64,000 nucleotides of DNA, from contig NC_092563.1 of NCBI RefSeq assembly GCF_037975245.1, positions 5,331,501 through 5,395,500 of the forward strand, read 5' to 3'. The first letter of the stretch is position 1, and each line of letters opens with the position of its first letter. Under the pieces are notes generated by a model, which ran no database searches, had not been told where the DNA came from, and saw only the letters and a list, made by a program, of their open reading frames with translations. Source of the stretch: Apostichopus japonicus. Lineage: Eukaryota; Echinodermata; Holothuroidea; Aspidochirotida; Stichopodidae. Of this stretch, positions 45,453-59,776 are shown one piece after another. The position numbers and the translations under genes were made by a program.

Positions 45453-47900
45453 CAGGTTGTGCGACATTCACAAACGTTGGATTAGCAGCTAATGATACAT
45501 CTGCATCACCAGATTGAGATAAATTGCTTTCGTCCATTTTGTTCGATAGTAGCTATGACTGTAAATCAGGAGCTTGGCCACCCTCTAAGTCAAGGTGGGC
45601 AAGGTTGGGGAAATTCAATCAAGGAGTAACAATCAGAGAATGGCCAGCTTTATATTATTGTATATAGGCCTACACGCACAGCGTGTATAAATATCTGTAT
45701 CGGTTTATTTATACTGGTGTTCATTTCCGTTGCCAGGAGGGGATATGATTTGAACGTGGGGGAGGGTGTGGGGGGGGGGGTGGGGAGGGGGTCCCATTTG
45801 AAGTGTCCAAACGATGCTAATCTTTACATCTATCTTCTTGAATCACATGTACCTCTATCGACACGATCAATCAGTCCTGTCTCTCACCTCCTCTCATGCA
45901 CTGGTGTATTTATTTCCTGGCAAGATAACAGTTAGGCATAGTAAGGGTCAGAGGTCATCACAACTTAAAGAGTTGTGCGAGTCCCTGTGGTCTCTTACAT
46001 CCTGGTAGCAGTAGAGAGAAGAAGCCTAATAGATCAGAAACCATAACCATCTTCTGTTGTGTCTTATTTTCCAGCATCCTTGAAACATTATATCTTTCCC
46101 CTTTGATTTGTTGATGTCATAAAGCTGTATTTATGTTGTGCATTATTTAATTCCAGTATTTAGATTGTATATTCTTCTTGTGTATTTGACAGTATCCCAG
46201 TGATCTCCATTTTTCTGCTCTTGGTTTTTTTTTCTCTGTACTTTCATATCATATCTATCTCTACCCATAGCCTCCATCTCCACATTTTCTTTACTTTCTT
46301 CCTCCATCCCTTCATCTGTCTTTCACTCTTTCTTTTTTTACCTCTTTCCTCCCCTCTGTTTACCCTGTATGTTTTAGTTTGCCAACTCCCCCCCCCCCCG
46401 CATCTCACCCCCAAAAAAAGTTCACAAGGTTGACAAGTCTCCCCGTGCTAGTCCCAAGCTATACACCCTTGTTGTGGTGATCATTCAATATACTTGCGGA
46501 TCAAATGGAAAGCCCCACCCCTTATTCCCAGTGTAATGAATCGGCAAATGGAAGATTATTCGGAGTTGTTCGTGATGGTTCAATGATCTTATAGTCAGGC
46601 ATAGGCCTATATGGTTCTCTTTGTCCTTCATTGCCGTCGAAGTTTGAAATGAATTAATCCTGCTAGGAACTTCAGGGCAATGTTTAATTTTCTGTGGCAA
46701 GAAAAAAAGCTTCCCCCCAGTCTCTCCTGGTTGACTATATAGAGCCTGTACGCCTATATGGTCACACAATAGTATAGATAAGTATGATCCATGCAGACAG
46801 CTAGTATATATTTTTTTAAATTCAATCCAATTTCAGTTAAAGTTTCGAGTTGTAATTCGAGTCAGTCGAGATGAGGTGCCCCATGGTGGAGCTGGGTTAC
46901 CCACCCCAACCCCGTTGCCGACTTTTTGGCATTTCGTTGGGAGCCGTTCGGAACAAGAAGCAGGAGAGTCAATTCTGGGAGTACGGTACGCTGGAAAGCA
47001 ATACACTGACGTGATTTAGAAAAAAAAAAGTTTTTTGCTTTGACGGCCGATGCTCAGCGAGACACTTTTCAATGGAAATAATATTAGTTTATTGTTCATG
47101 TACTTATTCCCTTTTTGCCAATCCTTTCTAAAGAGGGTGGAGCCGCCCCTTATGGCAACGTATTTTCCTTCCTTTTTCCGTTCAAGTTTCGTTATTTTTT
47201 TAATTTGGGTCAAGGGGTGCAAGGACAGGGTTTACGTGCACCGGTTAGGAGGACGGGGTGCAGCTAGGGCAAGTGCTATGTGATCGCCTAAAGGGCCCGT
47301 TGCCAGGAGTCCAAAAATAATTAAATATACATATTTATCTATATATGGTATATGACATAAAATGCTTTGTCTTATCCTCCTGATATATAACTAAAATTTA
47401 TATATAAAATACAATGTAAGCTGTGACTCTGTCTATGTATAATTAATACCTATATTGGCTGAAATACCAATTGTTCACACATGACGGACTTGACTTTACG
47501 TTTGATACCCAATTTTGTAATCACTTCAGTCAATTTTTTCACTCATTCGCGTTTGTCTTTTTGTGACACCAGTCAGCGTGAATCAGACATAAAGTTCATA
47601 ACTATTAGTTTCTTGAGCTGTTTCTTGACTTCGACTGCTCACCATGTAGGCCTAAAAGAGTAAAAGCAGGGAACTGCTAAAGCCTAGAGTAGCAGCTCCC
47701 TGGTCAAACTATTACGCCTGATGCAAAGCTCGACCGTAACCTATACTGTACAGCCCATTAGTTGTGAAAAGTTCTGAACGTAAAACAACGCACAGAGTTT
47801 TGTATCACACAACACACACGAAAACGCGGCGTAATACCGCATACTACTGACCAGGGAGTTGTTCCATAACAACTCCCTGTACTGCCACAGACAAGAAACT
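45453..47900. other. Intergenic, low-complexity segments
   Basis: G-rich stretch at 45,755-45,792 and a pyrimidine-rich stretch at 46,200-46,420. GGGAGTTGTTCCATAACAACTCCCT at 47,852-47,876 is a perfect small palindrome, related to nearby CTCCCTGGTCA and CTGACCAGGGAG words. No gene accepted. Confidence 0.5.
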
Positions 47901-48131
47901 ATGCAGGAATTTCGCCAAGGCCACCGTTCAAGTAACCGAACCCGTTTATTGCTTACTAGCCGTAAATACTGGATTGCTGAGAAATTACGAGACAACAGCG
48001 ACGAACCGGTAGAGGGTAGTATTGATATTATTTTTGAATCGGGTGGTGTGAAGGACAGAATTTACGAGGAAATTACGAGCGATCCCACCTTTAAGGAATA
48101 TGAACATTTTGTAATTTTACATCGAAAATGA
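47901..48131 (+). CDS. Small open reading frame, 76 aa
   Basis: ATG at 47,901, stop at 48,129, and AATAAA immediately after the stop (48,132). Reads MQEFRQGHRSSNRT, SRKYWIAEKLRDNSDEP and GSIDIIFESGGVKDRIYEEI. Charged, non-repetitive, typical of a protein rather than chance. An acceptor (TGCCACAG) lies upstream at 47,890, so this may be a last exon. No family recognised. The end of the ORF lies in the first unit of a tandem repeat, which weakens the case. Confidence 0.35.
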   Translation: MQEFRQGHRSSNRTRLLLTSRKYWIAEKLRDNSDEPVEGSIDIIFESGGVKDRIYEEITSDPTFKEYEHFVILHRK

Positions 48132-48770
48132 ATAAAAGCAACAAGGCTCTATCTTTCAAAGTTTTAATTTGAGGCAAAAGCTTCAGTCTTACGAAATTGT
48201 TCAGGATTACAAATAAGGCTTCCAGACGTTTATCTCTGACTTCTAAATAGCTACAGTGGAGTTTAAAATCCTATAAACTGAGAGAAACAGTCAGATCTTA
48301 TATTTCTAAGAATAACAGCTTGTTTTAAGGCGGAACCTATGTTATGACAATAACTTACCGATCAATGTATTTACAACATCAGTTTACCATTTGATCTAAT
48401 TTTTTAATACTTAGCTCTTGTTTGATGATAATTAGATATCCATGGATGCATTTACAACATCACTTTACCATAGATTTTTTTCTTTAAGAACTTTGAAAAT
48501 GTTGTTTATTTACATCGAAAATGAATAAAACCACAAGGCTATAGCCTGACAAAAGTGTTAATTTTAGGCAAAACATTCAGTTTTCAGAAATTGTTACGGA
48601 TTCTAAATGAGGCTTTCAGACGTTTATACCTGACTTCTAAACTGATACGGTAGAGTGTATAGTCCATCAAAACTGAGAGAAATAGTCAGAAATTAAGTTT
48701 TTAAAAAAATGATAATAGCTTGTTTTGAGGAGAAACCTATGTTATGACAATCACTTACCCATATATAAAA
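48100..48770. repeat. Two diverged tandem repeat units (about 380-400 bases)
   Basis: TTTACATCGAAAATGAATAA, ACAAGGCT, GAAATTGTT, GGCTT(C/T)CAGACGTTTAT and ACCTATGTTATGACAAT occur in the same order from 48,115 and again from 48,507. A shorter relative is at 41,123. Confidence 0.8.
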
Positions 48771-50239
48771 CATCACTTAAACCTGCACTTCCGAGATGTA
48801 AACAGTCAAAGACTTTAGGGTGGAATTGTCCAAGCCGAATATTGATAAATAGTTGAAGTCAAATTTCAAGAGAAAAAATGGGGAAAAGGGGAACTTTTGG
48901 AAAACATAACATATTTCGAAATAAATTAGCTGAGTTTGGAGAAAAACGTTTACATATTTGAGAATATAATTGAAATTTCGAGCAAGAAAATAGCCTCTAC
49001 AACACTAAGATATTTCCGTAGAAAATACTCAAATCCCTGGCCTGTGGTGCTCAAGGAAGTTGGTGGTGTATTGCCACGTTGGACAAAACCCTACTCACCC
49101 ACACCTGCCACAATTGTAAGAAACTGTACAAAATATACGTATGGTTATTGTTCATTAGTATTTTCGTAAATTATTCGTAGCTATTTAGTGAATGGGTTTT
49201 TTCCCCTGGTGAACAATGCAATGGCTTCCAGCATGCAATCACACGTGCAAACAAAAAATACGTTTTATATAAAAAAAAAACAATATCACTTAAAGATGAA
49301 TTTAAGTTACATATCAGTTATACCAATTAAACCAACCTGGAAACATTTCCGCAACGTATATACTTATTATCTTATCCCTACATGTAATTGACTGAAATGA
49401 TATATTTAAACTATTAGAACAAAATTGAAACTATTCCATTAAATAAAACAACGGATCTTAGTATCTAAGGGTCTAAATTAATAACCATGAACTTTCACCC
49501 CCTCCCATAGAATTGAATAAAATTTAATTTGGATAAATGGGCATTTCCATGTACAGTAAACAAGTAAACAGGTGTACAATTGTTAGTAACATCGCCAAAC
49601 GCCCTCATAATAAACCACATGTAACAACCATTCTTCAAATCCTCCTATTAGTGATAGGGTCACATACGTGTATTTATCTAAGACCGTCTTCGTAACGTAC
49701 AGCAATAATAACATTATTTTTGTACGTGCTTTCGTGCCAGTAATACGAATCCCCTTCCCCACCAGATTGTAATATTTGTTAATTTGAATCGAAAAGAATA
49801 AAACCACAAGGCCTAAACGGCTTTGCAATCTATTCCTTTTCCAGTTTACTGTTATTCCCATTTGAAAAGATTTGTACAAGTATTTGTTACAATACACAGT
49901 GCTCGTACTCATTCTGCGCTATGACATACACGCACGTCAGAATAACATGATATTAACCTACAGAAAGACTTTCCAACCACGAAGCATCACAAAATATTAC
50001 TTTTCTTTCAGATTTGCGAATTACAACTTAATGAATAGTATGTAACATTACGTCATATAAGCCATATGCACTCTTCACTGTTTTGGAGAGAAAACAATAT
50101 TACCAATCATATTTGAAGAAAGAATTTCCTTTCTTTGAGCGGGAAGTAAAAGAGATGGCGCTAGTTAAGTTATAGTTTCGTATATATATTATTTAATATA
50201 TTAAATATTTAGATGGCAGTTGAAAGCTTCCGTAGGTAC
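48771..50239. other. Unassigned sequence
   Basis: AT-rich, with no gene recognised. One more GAATAAAACCACAAGGC word at 49,795 matches the repeat at 48.5 kb. Confidence 0.5.
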
Positions 50240-50550
50240 ATTTTGTAGGAGAATAGGGACTCATTGGGCCACTGGACATGGGCTGCGCATATGCCGGTCG
50301 CAGACAGTGTTTCGGCCCACCGACGCCACCTAGAACGCTTCTTGTCGACCTCTGACCAATCGACCCCCATCCTATCCTCCCGGGTTCGTTTACGACAACA
50401 AGGGAGACATGGCGCAGGATCCTATAGGCCACAAAAAGCACCATACCTACACCCGGAGGTATTATCGCCTCCAGCCTGTCTCGAACCCTAGCCACGGTTT
50501 ACTCGATTAGCAGTGCACCGTCTTTCGCTTACACCGTCGCGCTAACCAAC
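50240..50550 (-). repeat. tRNA-Ser-derived SINE
   Basis: On the minus strand the head reads GGTTAGCGCGACGGTG (box A type), then CACTGCTAATCGAG, and GGGTTCGAGACAGG (box B). The anticodon-arm wording and the variable-arm length resemble tRNA-Ser(GCT). About 240 bases of unrelated body follow to CATTTTGTAGGAG. It lies directly before the start of copy B. Confidence 0.65.
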
Positions 50551-52817
50551 ACATCAACTTGAAAAATAACTTCAAACTAATAGTAATACTCAGTTAAGAA
50601 AAGTTAAAATAGAATTTTGTCACGTTCGTCTATTTTTAGTGGGTTTCGAACTAACTCTAGATTTCAGCTTCTTATCCATCTGCTCAACTCAATGAGCTAA
50701 CGGACGACACTGTAACATTATCAAATTTTAATTTATTTCGGACCGATGGGGTAAAACTCTTACTCGTTGCAGTGAAAGCAGAAAGCAATGCGTCTCTTTT
50801 GAGTTCGTTCTAAGTGATCAGATAATGCGAGACTTTTGACAGATCAGATGAACAATAATGCTTACTCTCTGCTGTCATTATTGATTAATTCAAGACAAAT
50901 TTCAACGAAAGATGCTCCATGTATAATGGAGTAATTCTCAAATGAAATGTTGTTTTTTCATAATACATTATTCGTCTCTGCATAAATTTATCTGTTATCA
51001 TGATAGAATAACAGAAGTCATCCTTTCTTAGGTATACAGTGTATCATTGGACGCTAAAGCTCGAAATTTGGCGATATTGAACGACAGTATATCCATTTAC
51101 CTGTAATGATTCATTTTACTTCATACATTAACTCACCCATTATGTTGACTGGTGTAGCTGTATATCTCGCCAACTGAATTGATCTATTGAAATTACTCAT
51201 GTCTGAAATATATGTGCATGTTCGTCTCCCAACATAAATAGAAGGGAAATGGCTTGGATATCTAAAATAAAATGTAGTTACGTGGGTATCGGACTGCCAA
51301 TTAAGTAGCCACGGTGATGGACAACAGTGGACGATACTCCGATCAGTTGGTGAGCCAATGACAAAGAGGTCCTCTTTGGGAATTCACAATAAATATTAGA
51401 AAGTAATGGATATTTAAGGATGAATAAATCCATCTCGAAAATCCTCGATCAGTATGAAGTATATGGACGTACAAATCCAGTAGTCTATCTCCACGACGAC
51501 ATATCGAAACGGAAGAACTGCTGTTAATGAAGAGGATGAAGAGATAACATGTTCCCGGAAGGGGGGGGGGGTGAATTTGACCTCAGTTCATTTCCTGGTC
51601 GTAGTGACCTATGACCTCCTGTGTGTTCGTTGGCGTCCAAGTTGTCGACAATCTCGTGACGTCATTTGTGATGTCCCATAACGTTTCGGCGCATAATAAC
51701 ATAAACTGAAGAGTAAGTACAATATAATAACTAGCTGTACAGCAACGGTTGGTATAACACCACAATAATGGAGCCACTGGTTTACCACAAGATAGTGTGG
51801 TTTGGCATGAGGAGTGGAGGGGTTGAAGAGGAAGACAGATTAGTGAAAGTAAAACGAACGAAACCAAATTTCATCACGGATTACTTTGTACCTCAAACGG
51901 ATAAATACCATATACGACGCAGATGCAAGGACTACAACATTTAAAGATACTTTTCTAAGTTATGGTGATAAAATGAAGCTACAACAGTGCATCCGTTTGA
52001 AATTAATTTAATCCAGTTATTAATAAATTAATTAGGAAATCCTGCAAAGTATATATAAGAGTTAAATTGCTGTTCTAAGAATGTTAGATATTCGATTGAA
52101 TGTCCCATTCAATGATGTAACATTCCAAGGGGCCTTAGACAGTAGTCCTACGTGACGTTACTGGCCTATTCGCCTTTGGTTTTTGCTGAGCCCGACAGCA
52201 GAATAAAGAAAGTGCACATCTGGCGGATATCTATAGATCGATGTCCATTTGGTTTACTGACTGAATCTTTAATATCAATACTATGCTTAGGTAGATGGGT
52301 TTAAACTTGTCACTGCCCCCCCCCCTGTGTCCTGGGCCTAGTGAGGCCGCACTGGTCTAGTTATGCCACTGATAATTATGAGCATTGCCCATATACCAAC
52401 ATAACCAGCCTATCAGATATGTTCAAAACTGTTGGTGACAAACCGGAAATTTAATAATAAGAATTCAATATTTACTAAAAATGGGCACGAATCCAGACTG
52501 TTGTTAAATTTGAAAATTTAGAAACATCGATGAAACAGTTGTCCCTGCGAATGAAGTAATCGTAACAAACGTACGACTGTTCAGCAAACAAAACATGTTG
52601 ACATACGACTATAGTTTTGATAATATATGAAGACCTGTTCTGGCATTACCTTTATTATCTCGTTTTTGTATCATGGGGGGCGGGGAGGGGATAAAGTGAT
52701 CAATAAATGTAGTGTCACCACTGCGCCAGAGTGGATATTGTCGTTATTCCATAGTTACACACTCAAATAAGGGTCGGATTAAGCATATTACCTGGCACGT
52801 GCAGGGCCCTACATTTG

Positions 52818-53567
52818 GCCGTTTTGAACAAACTGATCATAATTCTACAGTTACTAACGACGGGTGGCACACAGATTAAAACTCAGCTTCCCGAACAAAA
52901 AGCACCCTACCAAAGCTGCGGTCCACAGTGGAGTCCGGGCCGTAAACGAGCTAGGCGCACCTACTATTTCTGCTTAGCCCGTTTTCGGATCATTCTCTTA
53001 TAAGATAAGAATTCTTATCAGTTTAGGCACCCCTCCTTCCCCCCCCCCCTCCCCAGGTCGCGCTCCCTTCGACACACCATAAACGGGCCAGTATAGCCTA
53101 CACTTTGGGGCACCACTCTTAGAACAAACAATATGTCAAACAGTGACCACTCTCAGAACAAACAATATCAAACAGTGACATATAGATCATAACGTCACAT
53201 GATGGAAGCGCATGCGCCATACGGTTCATCACCAGATTTTCGTATTAGATGCAATAACCACTGTATAAACTGGTAGAAGTAGATCAACAGAAAGGTTTTA
53301 AAATATCTTAACGTGTGCTCTGATTCGTCACAGCAGGTACTGTGAACTGTTATCAGTGCTCTCATAGGGTCACACAAGTATCACAATAAAGTAATTTAAA
53401 AAAATAACTCTGAGAAAAAAAAATAATGTTCAACTCAAAGGACCTCCCTTAAACCTTTGAATTTTCTTCAGAAGCTACAACATCCGACCCTCAGCGGTAC
53501 GATGGAAAACATATATGATATTATTCATTATGGCCTCACTGAAAATTCCGTATACTCTTTTCCTTCA
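52818..53567. mobile_element. Copy B-specific insertion, family unknown
   Basis: The matching point in copy A (about 2,208) is uninterrupted. The insertion is flanked by ATTTGG/ATTTGG, a possible five- to six-base target duplication. It contains a C-run (53,040-53,050) and no recognised coding sequence. A deletion in A is the alternative. Confidence 0.55.
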
Positions 53568-55468
53568 ATTTGGCACGTTGATACAGTTTATGCAACTAAA
53601 CCCAACCCTGCATTAATACTATTAAAAGTGAACATTCGTAGCTACGACAACACACAGGATAAAGCTATTGATGCCAGCATCTGCATATTTGCACAGTTAT
53701 ATGGTAATATCGTTTGGCTACTTAACAACTTAGCAATGTCGTATCATTGACAAAACAAAATATAAACTCAGACGCCAACATCTGCATACTTGCATATTTA
53801 CTTTGAAAGATTTCTTTTCTTTAACAACTTAGAAACTTAAGTATATTTTCCAAAAATAAATTGCATATTTGAAAGAGTGGGCCAAAAAGTAAACTAAGGG
53901 GACATCACTTATGGAATTCATGGGATATTTGAGTGAACGTAGGGACTAACCTCATGGTTCCATTGATTGATTTTTTTTTGCGTAGGGATGGGGATGTAAC
54001 CTAACAAAAACAAACCTTCTGAGGTCAAATGTCATGCACATAGTAGAAAAAGATGTTTTTCATCAGTTGACTCGAAGGTTGTTTAAGGTATGAGAGGGGT
54101 ACGACTTGTTTCTCATGATCATGTAGTTCGTTGAAAAAAATAACAACACTCCATCAAATATGCAAAAGTGACCTACTTTCATCCCCATAAAGCTTGTTGG
54201 TGGGGCTAGAAGAACAGTTCATATAGGCTATACTTTTATAGATAACACATCTGGAACTATTATCTACACGAGTGTCTATTGTTTTTTCATCACTGAGGTC
54301 ACTTCGGGCATGCATCCAAAGAGCCATAGCTGTTTAATTTTATTTTTTACAAGCGTCTTTTTCAATAGCCCCCCACCTATACCCCCCCCCCCATTTGAAT
54401 GAAAAAATGTATATAAAGGTAATATATAATGAATGTATCTATTACCCCGGTAATGTTTAGGTAGGTGACGTCTCTTTTAATAGTTTTGTTTCAGTGAACA
54501 TATCTAAAGTGAAAGCGCTCTTGCCCTGTATAGTCACGCATGCGCCCACGTTTTAATTATTAAAATGCTATACTCTGTAAAAAATTGTTTTCTTTGAACC
54601 TTGTTTAATGCGTATGAGAGGAGTTTGTATTTTCATGATATGCCAAACTCGAAATTTCCAAATATGATTTAAATTGAGAAAGAACTTGCCGACATAACAA
54701 CCGTTTCCTGCAAGAATGTCAATAAAGCGAGACACCTGCGTTAATTAGAAACCTACAAGTTTAATGGACGGTCACATATGGTAACACGATACCGTATCAC
54801 GTCCGTTAATACTTGAGGACAGAATTTAATATTATACTAAATTACCATTAAACCCCAGTCGTAAGTATCAACTATAGGTCTATACGATGGAGACAAATGC
54901 TAAAATGCAATATAACATATAGTCAAGGCCGCATATGGTAAACCACAATATCATAATGCGAACTTGATATACAAGAAGCCTACACAAGTACAAACTTACA
55001 CGACGTTGATAAACGTGGCTATTAATATGTATCAAGAAGAGACCTATCTTCTGGCTACAACAAAACAATATTACCTATGATATAGGCTTCTAGTGATTGC
55101 TGCTAACTCAAATACCAAGTAGCCTAACATGATAAGTTAACTAGCCTACCCATGAAACAAAAGAAAGAATGATTTGGATTTAACAGTTTAATGAACGTTC
55201 GAGATGCAAATTTACTCTGTTCATGAAGGTCTATATATAATCTGTAGGATCTGATCGTGGTATAAACACATTCAAGAAAAAGCATGATACATACATATAT
55301 TATGATATTAATGTGTTGTATCACTTATGAATCATTGACGCGGCGGCGCGCTGGTTATAGACACCCGCAACTGTAAATCGATAAAAGCTATAGCCTTTGA
55401 CCATTCAGGTTTCACCTCTTGAAGTAGGGTCATATAATCTCATCTGTATAATGTAAGCCTTTGCATGA

Positions 55469-55489
55469 TATATATATATATATATATAC
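55469..55489. repeat. Short (TA)n, empty site of the Penelope insertion
   Basis: TGCATGATATATA... runs straight into TACGTGGAGAAAATACAG, the sequences that flank the 1.3-kb Penelope insert in copy A. Confidence 0.9.
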
Positions 55490-55591
55490 GTGGAGAAAAT
55501 ACAGATTGTTACACAGTGAGACTCCCTATTGTTTGTGAACACGTCTGGTCTGTGGCTGTAATTGGCATACTAGCTAATACTGTATGATGAC

Positions 55592-55737
55592 ATGGCGGCA
55601 TCCAACACATCTCTAATATGTGTGAACGATTACGAAAAGGCGGCGAAAGGAGTCATGAAGGAGGCTGCATGGGCTTACTTTTCGGCTGCGGCGGATGAGG
55701 AAACCACTTTCAATGAATGTCCTGCGGCCTACAAAAG
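55592..55737 (+). CDS. HAO1: HAO exon 1
   Basis: ATGGCGGCATCC...; donor CTACAAAAG|GTAACC (canonical GT, unlike copy A). Encodes [20 protein letters not shown] and AAADEETT. Ends in phase 2. Confidence 0.85.
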
Positions 55738-56238
55738 GTAACCATGGCTGGTATGCCATTTAACTGTACTGTACATGTACTGTAGAGTTTCTACGGAGTG
55801 TACCATTGTGAATATATGTCATATTCCTGCCGTATGTGTAACATGTTCTCGATATACCAACAACCAATCGAGTGTGTATAGACATGCGCATTTACTTTAC
55901 TCAAAGCCACACGCTCCAGTCAATTCTTGGAGCCATTAGTCGTTTGAAAATAGTGTGACGAGGTTATCGAGACAACACAATAAAGACGTCAATACTATTT
56001 CATAAGAGCACGCATTTATATCACAGAATGATATACATTAGGCTTATAGGCAACAGTAGTGTACATATCGGAATCAGTATATGCTTGTCAGATTAAATAC
56101 TATACCGTATGCTTCAAATGATTGCCTTATATATACCCAAGCGCATAATATGTCATTAGATGAGATTATTCAATGATCACTTCACTTTCATTCTACCAGA
56201 TCACACTTGACTCAGTATATATAGATTACAGTAGCATA

Positions 56239-56297
<59 letters not shown>

Positions 56298-57876
56298 CTT
56301 CTCCCCCCTCTCCACCTCCCCCCCCCCCCTTCGCCAATAATTTGCTACTGAGAACATGAATAGTAAAGAAGGAGATGCATCATATCCAACACAAATTGTC
56401 AGAGTAACACTTTCCGACATGTTTTCATTCTGTACACTCTATTAAAGAAGATACATCTGTGTCTCCTTGAAGCCATGAAGGGGTGGGTGGGGGGCATCAC
56501 CGTCCCCGAGATACCATTGTGCGTCCAATACAGTATGTTCCATCGTATTGCACAGTATCCCCAACAGGATAACATAATTATATTCTATCAGAAAACCCGT
56601 TATAACGTCACATAACGATCCCGAAAGCTGTCATTGGGATCGACACATTGTTCGGGTGGTCAGTATGAGACCCTCCAAGGAATTTATTGACATTTCTTCT
56701 TGTATAGATATTACTTAATTCCCCGGATTCTGAGACCTATTGAAGAAAGAACGCTCTCGACAACAGTACTAGGAGAAACAATTAGTTTTCCAGTCTGTAT
56801 ATCTCCGACAGCATACCACAAGTTTGCCCATCCTGAAGGCGAAAAGGCAACATCAAAGGGTTAAGTAATTCCTGATTTTTCTCCTCATCGTGATGTAGTT
56901 CGTAGGGTAGCCTACTACATGGAAAGAATGAGGGACACTGGGGGAGGGGAGGGGTGGGGAAGGGGATGGGGGAGGGGAGAGTGGGAGGGGAGAGTTTGTG
57001 TTAACGATTATTTACATATGTTGTTTACTTATTATTCATGTCACGGCAAATGCACGTTGACTAATTAAAGTAAAAGTAATAAGAAACCCTGCATTATGAA
57101 TATTCATATAAATATCCCATCTTTTCGATCACTAATGGTTGCGTCATACAGCCGCCAAATCATGTGATACCTTGATGATTCTGAGTTCCATTTCTACAAC
57201 GCGTTTGGAGGATGTGGCAGAGGTTGCCCCAGGTGGATTAAGATGGATGCAAAGTTACATGTTCCAAGACAAACAGTTATTCGAAATCCTTGTCCGTCGT
57301 GCAGAAGCGAGCGGGTACAAGGCCATGGTCCTGACGGTGGATGACCCTAGGGAAGGAAAGAGATACAAAACAATTCCATATGGTTATGTCGGAATTTACG
57401 AAGCTGATGGCATGGGGTAAATAACACTTGATTAATTAAAATGGGTTGTACTTCATCAACCTGGCTCTCCAGCCTCGCCCCAAATCAACAGAGGGAATAG
57501 GCCTATGCTATGTCGGTCCAATCTAGTTCCGCGAAACTTGATAACCTCTCTAGAAACGTGAGTTGATCACTAGCGGTAGATACACTTTCGTTCCTTATTG
57601 AAGAAGAGATGGTTTGAAACATACTTGCGAAATTTCAAGTCACACTAATAGGGCTCTCCTGTGCGCCTTTCGACAACGGTCACTGTCCTCCTAGCAGTCC
57701 TGATCAATAGATTGTGTATAGCGCCATTGACACTGTAACATATATCTCTGGTCCTAATGTGCGTTATCAGTAAACTTTATATAGATCTCTTAATCAAAGT
57801 AAAACGATCGCGTAAAACGCTGAAAGACCCGTGAAACACGCCGGATGAACTCGTATGCAGACACACTGGGTGATTT

Positions 57877-57951
<75 letters not shown>

Positions 57952-59390
57952 TTCTAGTCCCATTTGTGCAGTTGGGCCGAAAGAAGAAAAATCGCTTTAA
58001 TAAAAGAAGTCAATGTGATATTAAACAATTAGTTTGACTTGAAACTTCGAAAAGTTATATCAAAAGTTCTCTTCTTAGGCATTGGTTTACCATTTGGTTG
58101 ACAGGTTTTGATCATTAAAGCACCTCACATTGCTTACATTGTTAAATAAACCGCACTATAGGCGGCACACTATGTTACTATTTTCCGATGGCAAAACTGA
58201 CGAAAATAAATCCCGAACGATTCGTGAATCACAGTATCAGTGTAATTGATTATAAAGTTAGTTTGAAATAGGCACTACAGTGTACAGTTACATATGGGAA
58301 CATGTCGCTATGTCGATAAACGGGGTGGGCATAATTGGAAGCTGTTACATTAACACATGGATTAAAAATTAGTGTAGGATGGCGATGATTGCACATTCCC
58401 TTATGAAGAGGGTCTAGCCCGACTGTTAGAATGTTAGATACCATGAAATGTATTATTCTCCTTTATTATTTTAGGAATTTAATATGCTTCTCCCACCCCA
58501 CCCCTTCCCTCACCGACACACGTAGTAGCGTCAAGAATATATACCGATACATCATTTCTTTATGACGTATGTAAAAAAATATTGCATTGACAGAATGGCA
58601 AACTTCGATGTTGACATCGAAGCTGTAAGGAAAGCTAAAGTGACTGGAGACAAAAACCTAACTAGATATGGGTATGAACAGACCAACTCATATGCCACCT
58701 GGAACTATGTTAAATGGGCTAAGACGATTACAAACTTACCCATTGTTGTAAAAGGCGTCATATCACGTGAGTAAAGAAAGTCGTAGGTGGTCGAAGCAGT
58801 TAATGTGGGCGAGAAGGGTGGGGGGGGGCTACGGGGAAATGTTACCAGAAAATAAACAGAAGTGTAAAAAAATATAAGTAAAAACAAATAAAACGAAATA
58901 TATTTAAGTGTACTAACCTATATAGACCGATGAAGGGGGGGGGGGGGGCTGGGATTGAGAGTGGATGAAGTTGTTGGTTTACGTGCCCAGGGGCCTGTTT
59001 CACAAAACTCGACTGACTTGGTGGCTTTTCTTAAAACAGGTATTTCACACCGTGTACCCATACAGGAATGAAACCTAGTATGGCAATGTTATTCAGAAAT
59101 AAAAGTGGAAAGCGGCAGCAATCGGATTTTAAGAGAAATAATACATTAAACTTATGCATCTATCGGCCAAATCAAGATTAGAAAACCTACTGGGAAGTTA
59201 GTAATGATTTTCCTGCCGGTTTTTCTTTTGCTGATTTCCCTATACCAAGAACACGAGAGAATTTGTATCGTTTAGCATAATTATGAGATTAATTGGTACC
59301 AGTATATTATGTTTTCTACTACCGATTGAGAAAGTCGGTTTCATTATCTCTATGTTAACATATTTTTTAAAACGAGAACTCGCACTTCAA

Positions 59391-59425
<35 letters not shown>

Positions 59426-59426
59426 A

Positions 59427-59465
<39 letters not shown>

Positions 59466-59701
59466 CGGTATAATATATCGGTCATTCATTACTCAAATTT
59501 AAATGGTTGCTTTATTTATGATTGTTTGCTTGCTTGCTTGCATGATTTCCCTATACCAAGAACACGAGAGAATTTGTATCGTTTAGCATAATTATGAGAT
59601 TAATTGGTACCAGTATATTATGTTTTCTACTACCGATTGAGAAAGTCGGTTTCATTATCTCTATGTTAACATATTTTTTAAAACGAGAACTCGCACTTCA
59701 A

Positions 59702-59776
<75 letters not shown>

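Noticed and set aside
50193-50495. 100-codon minus-strand frame
   Set aside because: Coincides with the tRNA-Ser-derived SINE.
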